The notes beneath the pieces were generated by a model, which was not told the DNA's origin, did no database searches, and saw only the letters and a list, made by a program, of their open reading frames with translations. Source: Bacteroides sp. (GTDB lineage: Bacteria; Bacteroidota; Bacteroidia; Bacteroidales; Bacteroidaceae). From it: a DNA stretch of 5,545 nt. The stretch lies in contig DYCT01000097.1 in assembly GCA_019417975.1 (NCBI GenBank), positions 1,738 to 7,282 of the forward strand, in the 5' to 3' direction. Position numbers and translations under genes: made by a program. Below are positions 1-5,545 of the stretch, piece after piece; within the stretch, counting starts at the first letter, position 1; each line of letters begins with the position of its first letter.

Positions 1-2016
1 CATCCTCAAGTGATTGAAATTTGGAATCTTGTATTCATGCAGTTTAACCGTAAGGCCGATGGCTCGCTCGAGGGTCTTCCAGCCAAGGTGATTGATACAG
101 GTATGGGATTTGAACGTCTCTGCATGGCTTTGCAAGGCAAGACTTCCAACTATGATACTGATGTATTCCAACCTATCATCAAGGAAATTGCTCGCTTGGC
201 AGGTATGGAGTATGGAAAAGATGCGCAAGTGGATGTAGCAATGCGTGTTATTGCCGACCATGTACGTACTATTGCTTTCAGTATTACCGATGGACAGCTT
301 CCGTCGAATGCGAAAGCTGGTTATGTCATTCGTCGTATCTTGCGTCGTGCAGTGCGTTATGCTTATACATTCTTGGGTCAGAAGCAAGCATTTATGTATA
401 AGCTTCTTCCTGTTCTTATCGAGAATATGGGTCAGGCTTATCCAGAGCTCAACGCACAGCGTACGCTTATTGAGAAAGTGGTGAAAGAAGAGGAGGAAGC
501 ATTCCTTCGTACATTGGAAACCGGTATTCGTTTGCTGGACAAGACGATGGCTGATGCTAAGGCTGCTGGTGTTACAGCTATCAGTGGTAAAGATGTATTT
601 ACACTTTATGATACATTTGGCTTCCCCTTGGATTTGACCGAACTGATTCTTCGCGAAAACAATTTGAGCTTGAATCTCGATGAGTTTAATGCAGAAATGC
701 AGAAGCAGAAAGACCGTGCTCGTAATGCGGCAGCCGTGGAAACCGGTGACTGGGTAATACTGAAAGATGGTACAACCGAATTTGTGGGTTATGATTATAC
801 TGAATACGAAATATCTATCTTACGTTACCGTCAGGTGAAGCAGAAAAATCAGATTCGTTACCAGATTGTACTCGACAGTACTCCGTTCTATGCAGAGAGT
901 GGTGGCCAGGTTGGTGATACCGGCGTTTTGGTGAGCGAATTTGAAACAATTGAAATTATTGATACCAAAAAAGAAAACAACTTACCTATTCATATCACTA
1001 AAGAATTGCCTAAGCATCCAGAAGCTCCGATGATGGCTTGTGTAGATACTGAGAAGCGTGCTGCTTGTGCTGCTAATCATTCATGTACTCACTTGCTCGA
1101 TGAGGCTCTTCGTCAAGTGTTGGGCACACATGTCGAACAGAAAGGTTCGTTGGTGACTCCCGATTCTCTTCGTTTCGACTTTTCTCACTTCCAGAAGGTG
1201 ACTCCCGAGCAGATTCGTGAGGTTGAACATTTGGTCAATGCCAAAATTCGTGAGAATGTGCCTTTGACTGAATATCGCAACATGCCGATTGAAAAGGCGA
1301 AGGAACTGGGTGCTATTGCATTGTTTGGTGAGAAGTATGGCGAAGAAGTACGTGTCGTACAATTCGGCTCTTCTATTGAGTTTTGTGGAGGTACTCACGT
1401 GTCGGCTACCGGTAAGATTGGTATGGTGAAAATCGTAAGTGAAAGCTCTATTGCAGCCGGTGTACGTCGTATCGAGGCCGTTACAGGTGCTAAGGTAGAG
1501 GAAATGCTCGATTCTATTCACGATACATTGACAGAAATCAAGGCTTTGTTTAATAATGCACCCGACTTGAAGGCTGCTATCCGTAAGTACATTGATGAGA
1601 ATGCAGGTTTGAAGAAGCAAGTAGAAGATTACGTAAAGGAAAAAGCCGTTGAAATAGAGAAACGTGTGCTGAACAATGCAAAAGAAGTGAACGGTGTCAA
1701 GGTGTTGACAATGAACAAGATTCCGATGCCTGCAGACGTGGTGAAAGACATTGCATTCAAGATGCGTACTCGATTCGCTGAAAATATGATTTTCGTGGCT
1801 GGTACAATTGATAATGAGAAACCTTTGCTTACAGTGATGCTTTCAGATAATCTGGTGAAAGAAGGTGTCAATGCCGGAAAGATTATCCGTGAGGCTGCTA
1901 AATTAATTCAAGGAGGTGGAGGTGGTCAACCTCACTTCGCTACAGCCGGAGGTAAGAACCCTGATGGTTTGGATGCAGCGATTGAAAAAGTGCTTGAATT
2001 GGCTGGCGTAAAATGA
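1..2016 (+). CDS. alaS: Alanyl-tRNA synthetase, 5'-truncated by the window edge
   Basis: Class II alanyl-tRNA synthetase, which charges tRNA-Ala with alanine in the cytoplasm and hydrolyses mischarged Ser/Gly-tRNA-Ala. The frame is open from base 1 (HPQVIEIWNLVFMQFNR), so the GTG at 10 is an internal valine and not the start. Of about 875 residues, 671 codons are present; by recall of the E. coli enzyme roughly the first 204 residues are missing, including motifs 1 and 2. Visible parts, in window codons: class II motif 3 DTGMGFER (32-39); the helical tRNA-recognition region with VIRRILRRAVRY; the editing domain with zinc-binding HSCTH (360-364) and CGGTH (462-466), spaced 102 residues apart as in E. 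coli; a charged coiled-coil-like linker (about 520-560); and a C-terminal DHHA1/C-Ala domain ending in the glycine-rich GGGGGQPHFATAGG. No frameshift or missing catalytic residue was seen. The gene ends at TGA and is followed by an intrinsic terminator. Identity is very secure. Confidence 0.98.
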   Translation, partial: HPQVIEIWNLVFMQFNRKADGSLEGLPAKVIDTGMGFERLCMALQGKTSNYDTDVFQPIIKEIARLAGMEYGKDAQVDVAMRVIADHVRTIAFSITDGQLPSNAKAGYVIRRILRRAVRYAYTFLGQKQAFMYKLLPVLIENMGQAYPELNAQRTLIEKVVKEEEEAFLRTLETGIRLLDKTMADAKAAGVTAISGKDVFTLYDTFGFPLDLTELILRENNLSLNLDEFNAEMQKQKDRARNAAAVETGDWVILKDGTTEFVGYDYTEYEISILRYRQVKQKNQIRYQIVLDSTPFYAESGGQVGDTGVLVSEFETIEIIDTKKENNLPIHITKELPKHPEAPMMACVDTEKRAACAANHSCTHLLDEALRQVLGTHVEQKGSLVTPDSLRFDFSHFQKVTPEQIREVEHLVNAKIRENVPLTEYRNMPIEKAKELGAIALFGEKYGEEVRVVQFGSSIEFCGGTHVSATGKIGMVKIVSESSIAAGVRRIEAVTGAKVEEMLDSIHDTLTEIKALFNNAPDLKAAIRKYIDENAGLKKQVEDYVKEKAVEIEKRVLNNAKEVNGVKVLTMNKIPMPADVVKDIAFKMRTRFAENMIFVAGTIDNEKPLLTVMLSDNLVKEGVNAGKIIREAAKLIQGGGGGQPHFATAGGKNPDGLDAAIEKVLELAGVK

Positions 2017-2044
2017 TACGTCAAGCGATGAGATAAATCGTGTG

Positions 2045-2084
2045 AAAGGGGATATGCCTGATGGGGTATATCCCTTTCTTTTTT
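2045..2084 (+). terminator. Intrinsic terminator of alaS
   Basis: A hairpin starts 28 bases after the alaS stop. The 5' arm is 2045-2058 (AAAGGGGATATGCC) and the 3' arm 2065-2077 (GGTATATCCCTTT), with one bulged G at 2051, one G-T pair and a six-base loop. It is followed by C and six T (2079-2084), the classic Rho-independent layout for rightward transcription. The other strand has no T-run after the stem, so it probably does not stop the converging helicase gene efficiently. Confidence 0.85.
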
Positions 2085-2130
2085 ACGAATAGAGCTTACA
2101 GAAATATCTTCAGAAACACGAAATCCTGAG

Positions 2131-3552
2131 CTATTTTTCCAACTGTTGTTGAGGGTAATTGACCAGAAAAAGAGTTTCGGTAGCACGGGTAAAAGCTGTG
2201 TATAACCAGTGGAAATAATCGGGCGTGAGCATGTCATCCGTCATGTATCCTTGGTCTAAGAATACATGTTTCCATTGTCCGCCTTGTGCTTTGTGGCAAG
2301 TAATGGCATAGGCATATTTCACTTGAAGCGCATTATAGTGCGGGTCTTCTTTCATCTTCTTCATCTGCTCTTTGCGGTTCGAGATGTCGGCATAGTCTTC
2401 TAAAATGGTTTGAAATAGTCGGTCGTTGTCTTCGTGTGACATTGAGGGTGCTTCAGCATGTAGTGTATCCAACAAGACAGTAGCTTCCAGCTCCAAGTCG
2501 TTGTAGTCGGTAAATGTGAGTAACAGGTCGGCAAACCGGAAACCGTATAGTTCACGAGTACGTCGAATACGTCGGATGGTAGCGATGTCGCCGTTTGCAA
2601 TGAAGTCCACCTCTTTGTTGTCTTTGGTCCAATAATAGTTGTTTTTGGCAATCATCAGTCGGTCGCCACTGTTTAGTTCGTCTTCGCGATATAGAATCGT
2701 ATTTCGGATTCCGTTGTTATATAGGTTGGCTCGTTTATTGGAACGGCATATCACAATTGTTTCATCCAGTCCGTCTTTCCCATAGCAACAGTTGAGGGTG
2801 TCTATCAGTTCTGTTCCTTCCACAACTCGGATATCAGCAAACCCTTTCAACCGGATGTGAGGTAGTGAAAACATATCTTCGGTTTCGATGCAACGACGTA
2901 AGCGAGTGGCGTTCCATAAGATACCTGAACTCTCTACTTGGCGTACCACTTGAGTGAGGTTGATTTCAGTAACGTCCAGTCCGTATCCTTGGATGATGGA
3001 AGTGTTGAGTGCCGGACTTTCTTCTTCACCTACAGGTGGAAGCTGTGCCGTATCACCCAATAGGAGCAGGCGGCATCCTGTCCCGTTGTAAACAAATTGA
3101 ATCAAATCGTCCAGCAATCTTCCGCTTCCCAAATACGAGCCACTTAGTCCCTCGTTGGCAATCATAGAAGCCTCATCCACTAAAAATAAGGTGTGTTGGT
3201 GCAGGTTTTCGTTTAATGTGAAATTGGTCAAGTCGTTTGAAAACGATTTCTGTCTGTAAATCTTTTTATGGATGGTGTAGGCAGGATGTTCAGCATAAAG
3301 TGAAAAGACTTTGGCTGCTCTTCCGGTGGGAGCCAGCAAAACCGATTTCTGTTTGAGGTTGTCCATGGTTTTAACCAGCGCTCCAATCAGCGAAGTCTTT
3401 CCGGTTCCTGCATAGCCTCTAAGAATGCAAATCCCCTCTTTTTTAGAGCTTGTTAGAAATTCGGATAGTGTTTTTATAGCTAAATCTTGCTCAAAAGTTG
3501 GTTCGTACCGAAAATTTTCCTTAATTTGCTGCTCTAAATAATGATTTATCAT
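2131..3552 (-). CDS. RecD2/Dda-like SF1B ATP-dependent DNA helicase
   Basis: A 473-residue superfamily 1 helicase, expected to use ATP to move 5'-3' on DNA in replication or repair; the exact role is not known. Motifs in order: Q-motif TFEQ (19-22); Walker A GYAGTGKT (46-53); motif Ia LLAPTGRAA (72-80); Walker B LVDEAS (124-129); motif III LLGDTAQLPPV (164-174); motif IV with VVRQ (202-205); NGDIATI (320-326); and a UvrD-like C-terminal block with AITCHKAQGGQW (416-427) and YTAFTRATE (451-459). All catalytic motifs look intact. It lacks the long N-terminal region of full RecD2 proteins (usually over 700 residues) and is close to phage T4 Dda in size. The start ATG (complement of 3550-3552) has no Shine-Dalgarno but an A/T-rich leader, normal for Bacteroidota, and the Q-motif lies about 20 residues in, so this start fits. 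The gene converges on alaS with a 114-base gap and diverges from the gene at 3648. Family is secure; the RecD2 versus Dda label is a judgement. Confidence 0.93.
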   Translation of the reverse strand: MINHYLEQQIKENFRYEPTFEQDLAIKTLSEFLTSSKKEGICILRGYAGTGKTSLIGALVKTMDNLKQKSVLLAPTGRAAKVFSLYAEHPAYTIHKKIYRQKSFSNDLTNFTLNENLHQHTLFLVDEASMIANEGLSGSYLGSGRLLDDLIQFVYNGTGCRLLLLGDTAQLPPVGEEESPALNTSIIQGYGLDVTEINLTQVVRQVESSGILWNATRLRRCIETEDMFSLPHIRLKGFADIRVVEGTELIDTLNCCYGKDGLDETIVICRSNKRANLYNNGIRNTILYREDELNSGDRLMIAKNNYYWTKDNKEVDFIANGDIATIRRIRRTRELYGFRFADLLLTFTDYNDLELEATVLLDTLHAEAPSMSHEDNDRLFQTILEDYADISNRKEQMKKMKEDPHYNALQVKYAYAITCHKAQGGQWKHVFLDQGYMTDDMLTPDYFHWLYTAFTRATETLFLVNYPQQQLEK

Positions 3553-3579
3553 TTTTTATTAGATAAAAAGTCTGTCTAA

Positions 3580-3613
3580 TTGACGGATAATAAATTAATT
3601 TATTCTATTTTTG
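3580..3613 (+). promoter_or_regulatory. Bacteroides-type promoter for the 3648 gene
   Basis: TATTTTTG at 3606-3613 matches perfectly the TAnnTTTG -7 element of the primary Bacteroidota sigma factor. The only candidate upstream element is TTG at 3580-3582 (within AATTGACG), separated by 23 bases, slightly long compared with the usual 19-21. The implied transcript would start near 3618-3621, leaving a leader of about 30 bases that is very A-rich and has no Shine-Dalgarno. The -7 box is convincing; the -33 box is weak. Confidence 0.6.
3589..3604. repeat. 16-bp perfect A/T palindrome in divergent promoter region
   Basis: AATAAATTAATTTATT equals its own reverse complement. It lies between the putative -33 and -7 elements of the rightward promoter and 37-52 bases upstream of the helicase start. 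It could be an operator for a dimeric regulator, but a sequence made only of A and T in an A/T-rich spacer can be palindromic by chance. Confidence 0.35.
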
Positions 3614-3647
3614 CGCTACGAATATAAACTAAAAAAACAATATTATC

Positions 3648-4334
3648 ATGAAAACAGTAATTAATGTCGTATTATTTGCTTGTGTATGCGTGTTGGCATA
3701 TATCTGTTACGGAAGTATTATGGGGCCTATCCAGTTTGACGAAACTCGTAAAGCGAGAGAAAAAGCAGTTATTGCTCGCTTGATTGATATTCGTAAAGCT
3801 CAGTTGGAGTACCGTAATCTGCACATGGGCCAATACACAAACAACTTTGATACGTTGATTAATTTCGTAAAGACTCAGCAGATTCCTTTTGTTGCTAAAG
3901 AAGGTGTTTTGACCGATGAACAGTTGGAAAACGGCTTGACTGAAAAGAAGGCAATGGCTATCATCAATAAAGCTAAGAAGACAGGTAACTGGAGCGAAGT
4001 TGAAAAACAAGGTTTGAAAGGCTTTAGCCGTGATACATTGTGGGTAAACGTTTTGGATACTATTTATCCGAAAGGCTTCATTGCTGACTCTATGCGTTAT
4101 GTTCCTTTTGGTAATGGTAAGACATTCGAAATGTATACAAAGAGCGATACAACCAAGTCTGGTGCTCCTATCTATTTGTTCGAAGCAAAGACTCCGTACG
4201 ATGTATATTTGAACGGTTTGGATCATCAGGAAATTGTAAACTTGAAAGATATGGCTAACAAGCTTTATCGTTACCCAGGCTTGCAAGTTGGTTCTATCGA
4301 AACTCCGAACAACAACGCTGGTAACTGGGAATAA
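3648..4334 (+). CDS. Membrane-anchored pseudopilin-like protein, function unknown
   Basis: A 228-residue protein of unknown function. Residues 1-3 are a short basic start, about 4-25 form one hydrophobic segment (INVVLFACVCVLAYICYG), and 31-58 form a long charged amphipathic helix (ETRKAREKAVIARLIDIRKAQLEY region). This is followed by NLHMGQYTNNFDTLINFV (57-74), which resembles the stretch after the N-terminal helix of type II secretion and type IV pseudopilins (helix, then xxGxYPxxxxxL). Residues 85-130 are helical and charged; the rest looks beta-rich, and the chain ends in NNNAGNWE. There is no prepilin-peptidase GFTLIE motif, so it is probably an uncleaved signal anchor with a periplasmic domain. 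A lipoprotein is unlikely because the sequence stays hydrophobic after Cys12. It is the first gene after a Bacteroides-type promoter, 15 bases ahead of the DUF3822 gene. Its codons (mostly CGT, GGT, GCT, AAC, AAG) suggest strong expression. The ORF is secure; the pilin-like reading is inference. Confidence 0.85.
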   Translation: MKTVINVVLFACVCVLAYICYGSIMGPIQFDETRKAREKAVIARLIDIRKAQLEYRNLHMGQYTNNFDTLINFVKTQQIPFVAKEGVLTDEQLENGLTEKKAMAIINKAKKTGNWSEVEKQGLKGFSRDTLWVNVLDTIYPKGFIADSMRYVPFGNGKTFEMYTKSDTTKSGAPIYLFEAKTPYDVYLNGLDHQEIVNLKDMANKLYRYPGLQVGSIETPNNNAGNWE

Positions 4335-4349
4335 TCCTATTTATATAGC

Positions 4350-5186
4350 ATGTTGGAGAAGGCTCTACTTGAGAAAATAGATTTTTCTAAATCAGAACAT
4401 TACACGTTATCCATCCGCCTTAGTGCGGATGGATTTTCTTTTACTATATTCAATCCTGTACTTGACAATTCATTCACATTTATTCCCTTAGAGCTTGATA
4501 CAAATCTGCCTATGGCTGTTGGTGTAAGGGAGCTGATGAAGTCGGAATTGCTTCAATATGCATACAAGCGAGTGAATGTGTTGCAGGTAGGTCAGCGGTT
4601 TACATTGCTCCCCTCCGATTTTTTAGTAGAGGAGAAACAGTTCGACTGTTTCTTCGATTACAACCATCAGCGCAAAGCTAACGAGACAGTCTTGTGCAAC
4701 GAGCTGGGGAAAGCAGACATGGCCGTTGCGTTTAGCATGGATCATAGTGTATGGCTTTCTTTGTCGGAGCGCTATCCGCAAGCACGGTTTTATTCTCATG
4801 TCAGTCCGGTTATAGAGTTCTTTGCCGATAAGAGTCGATTAGGAAATAATCGGAAGTTATATGCTTATGGGCGTAGTAGTGCGGTAGACATCTTTTGTTT
4901 TGAGCGAGGCAGACTCTTGTTTGCCAATTCTTTTCCCTCTCAACAGACTGCTGATAGAGCCTATTATATGCTGAATGTATGGAAACAGTTGGGCTACGAT
5001 TCGGAGCGCGATGAATTGCATGTCGCGGGCAATTTTTCGGGTAAAGACGAATTGCTAAACGAAATCAGACAGTTTGTAAGAAGAGTATTTGTTATAAACC
5101 CCAATTCCGAGTTTACCCATGCGGGTTTGGCTTGTATAGAAAGTATCCCTTTCGATTTGCAAGCATTGTTTTTATGTGAGATTTAG
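4350..5186 (+). CDS. DUF3822-type protein, PilM/GspL-like actin fold (inferred)
   Basis: A 278-residue soluble protein with no signal peptide or membrane segment. I recognise it as the Bacteroidota DUF3822 type found next to rsmD; its function is unknown. The pattern suggests a two-lobed ASKHA (actin/Hsp70) fold. The first lobe opens with the strand-turn-strand LSIRLSADGFSFTIF (20-34) and carries FTLLPSDFL (84-92), recalling PilM/GspL. The second lobe has LYAYGRSSAVDIFCFERGRLLFAN (170-193) in the place of the second phosphate-binding hairpin, followed by a helix and ELHVAGNFSGKDELLNEI (222-239), which fits the strand-Gly-loop-helix of the adenosine-binding segment. The usual DxGxxxT signature is not present, so ATP binding may be lost, as in GspL-type scaffold proteins. 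The ATG at 4350 has no Shine-Dalgarno and lies 15 bases after the previous stop; rsmD starts 17 bases after its end. The family call is fairly firm; the fold assignment is inference. Confidence 0.87.
   Translation: MLEKALLEKIDFSKSEHYTLSIRLSADGFSFTIFNPVLDNSFTFIPLELDTNLPMAVGVRELMKSELLQYAYKRVNVLQVGQRFTLLPSDFLVEEKQFDCFFDYNHQRKANETVLCNELGKADMAVAFSMDHSVWLSLSERYPQARFYSHVSPVIEFFADKSRLGNNRKLYAYGRSSAVDIFCFERGRLLFANSFPSQQTADRAYYMLNVWKQLGYDSERDELHVAGNFSGKDELLNEIRQFVRRVFVINPNSEFTHAGLACIESIPFDLQALFLCEI
4409..4442 (+). terminator. Terminator-like hairpin inside the DUF3822 gene
   Basis: ATCCATCCGC (4409-4418) and GCGGATGGAT (4425-4434) form a perfect 10-bp stem with a six-base loop, followed by TTTTCTTTT (4434-4442). 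It has the shape of a Rho-independent terminator for rightward transcription but sits at codons 20-31 of the DUF3822 reading frame, 75 bases after the first gene's stop. It could terminate part of the transcripts, stabilise the 3' end of the first gene's mRNA, or be a by-product of the coding sequence. Confidence 0.5.
4631..4655 (+). repeat. Second inverted repeat inside the DUF3822 gene
   Basis: GGAGAAACAG (4631-4640) pairs with CTGTTTCTTC (4646-4655) around a five-base TTCGA loop: ten pairs, one of them G-T. No T-run follows, so it is not a terminator. It encodes EEKQFDCFF. It may be chance or a local mRNA structure. Confidence 0.3.
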
Positions 5187-5203
5187 TGTTTTAAATACGG
5201 CTT

Positions 5204-5545
5204 ATGCGAGTTATCAGTGGAATTTATAAGAGAAGACGTTTTGAGGTGCCTCGTACATTTAAGGCGCGTCCGACAACCGATTTTGCTAAAGAGAATCTGT
5301 TTAATGTGTTGAACAACCGATTGGATTTCGAAGAAGAGCCCTTGGCTCTTGATTTGTTTTCGGGTACAGGTAGCATTGGGTTGGAACTTTTGTCGCGTGG
5401 ATGTGGGAAGGTCGTCTCTGTAGAAAAAGATGCCCAGCATTATTCCTTTATTAATAAAGTAGCGAAAGAACTACAGGCCGACAATTGGTTTGTGGTACGT
5501 GGAGATGTATTTAAATACGTTGCTTCTTGTGGACTTCAGTTCGAT
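5204..5545 (+). CDS. rsmD: 16S rRNA (guanine-966-N2)-methyltransferase, 3'-truncated
   Basis: RsmD uses S-adenosylmethionine to methylate N2 of G966 in 16S rRNA during 30S assembly in the cytoplasm. The first 114 codons are present; family members are about 175-200 residues long, so roughly 40% is missing. The translation starts MRVISGIYKRRRFEVP and contains the family signature RPTTDFAKENLFNVL (22-36), the SAM-binding motif I DLFSGTGSIGLE (50-61), the acidic loop VEKD (73-76) that should contact the SAM ribose, and GDVF (100-103). The catalytic DPPF/Y motif is expected a few residues after the last visible codons (LQFD). The ATG at 5204 fits the N-terminus of homologues (RIIGG in E. coli), and no Shine-Dalgarno precedes it. 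It lies 17 bases after the DUF3822 gene with no terminator between, so the two are likely co-transcribed. Confidence 0.95.
   Translation, partial: MRVISGIYKRRRFEVPRTFKARPTTDFAKENLFNVLNNRLDFEEEPLALDLFSGTGSIGLELLSRGCGKVVSVEKDAQHYSFINKVAKELQADNWFVVRGDVFKYVASCGLQFD

Noticed and set aside
10..12. GTG at base 10 as the alaS start
   Set aside because: The frame continues upstream to base 1 with residues (HPQ) that precede a mid-protein conserved block; the true start lies about 600 bases to the left of the window.
1081..1620. 179-codon minus-strand open frame inside alaS
   Set aside because: It is antisense to the conserved AlaRS editing domain and has no recognisable motif, so it is a shadow of the real gene.
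3553..3640. Leftward promoter for the helicase gene
   Set aside because: The best candidate (TATATTCG on the minus strand) has one mismatch to TAnnTTTG and no properly spaced upstream element, so it is not reported as a feature.
3648..3710. Lipoprotein signal at LFAC (Cys12) of the pilin-like protein
   Set aside because: The residue before Ala is Phe, the hydrophobic run before the Cys is short, and the sequence stays hydrophobic for another ten residues, fitting a transmembrane anchor better.
3672..4286. 204-codon minus-strand open frame opposite the pilin-like gene
   Set aside because: It lies entirely antisense to a better frame with a promoter, a membrane anchor and biased codons; its translation is Cys/Ile/Phe-rich and shows no recognisable domain.
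5273..5322. Ten-base direct repeat ACAACCGATT at 5273 and 5313 in rsmD
   Set aside because: The copies lie in different reading frames of a conserved gene and are not part of a longer repeat; coincidence is likely.
5334..5350. AAGAGCC/GGCTCTT hairpin in rsmD
   Set aside because: Only 7 bp with a three-base loop and no T-run, inside a conserved coding region; no support for a function.

Overview
The window looks like a stretch of ordinary chromosome from a Bacteroides or a close Bacteroidales relative. The evidence is the protein content (Bacteroidales-style AlaRS, a short RecD/Dda-like helicase, a DUF3822-type protein and RsmD), the lack of any Shine-Dalgarno sequence at the four visible starts, A/T-rich leaders, and a perfect TAnnTTTG box upstream of one gene. 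The assignment rests on pattern recognition, not on a database search.

Layout: (1) 1-2016, plus strand, the 3' three-quarters of alaS (alanyl-tRNA synthetase), cut by the left edge and closed by an intrinsic terminator at 2045-2084. (2) 2131-3552, minus strand, a complete 473-residue SF1B helicase related to RecD2 and T4 Dda, converging on alaS. (3) 3553-3647, a 95-base divergent intergenic region with a Bacteroides-type promoter facing right and a 16-bp A/T palindrome. (4) 3648-5545, plus strand, three closely spaced genes: a small membrane-anchored protein with pseudopilin-like architecture, a DUF3822-type protein that reads like a degenerate PilM/GspL-type actin-fold protein, and the 5' part of rsmD (16S rRNA guanine-966 N2-methyltransferase), cut by the right edge.

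The flanking genes belong to translation and genome maintenance and are housekeeping. The part worth a second look is the pair at 3648-5186. An anchored pilin-like protein followed 15 bases later by a PilM/GspL-like protein recalls the core of type IV pilus and type II secretion assembly platforms, but no prepilin-peptidase cleavage motif and no other pilus gene is visible here. The DUF3822 gene also carries, about 60 bases into its coding sequence, a perfect 10-bp stem followed by TTTTCTTTT. This looks like an intrinsic terminator inside a gene and could lower expression of the DUF3822 and rsmD genes relative to the first gene, whose codon use looks more strongly biased. No mobile element, CRISPR array, tRNA or rRNA was seen, and no stretch longer than about 115 bases lacks a gene.
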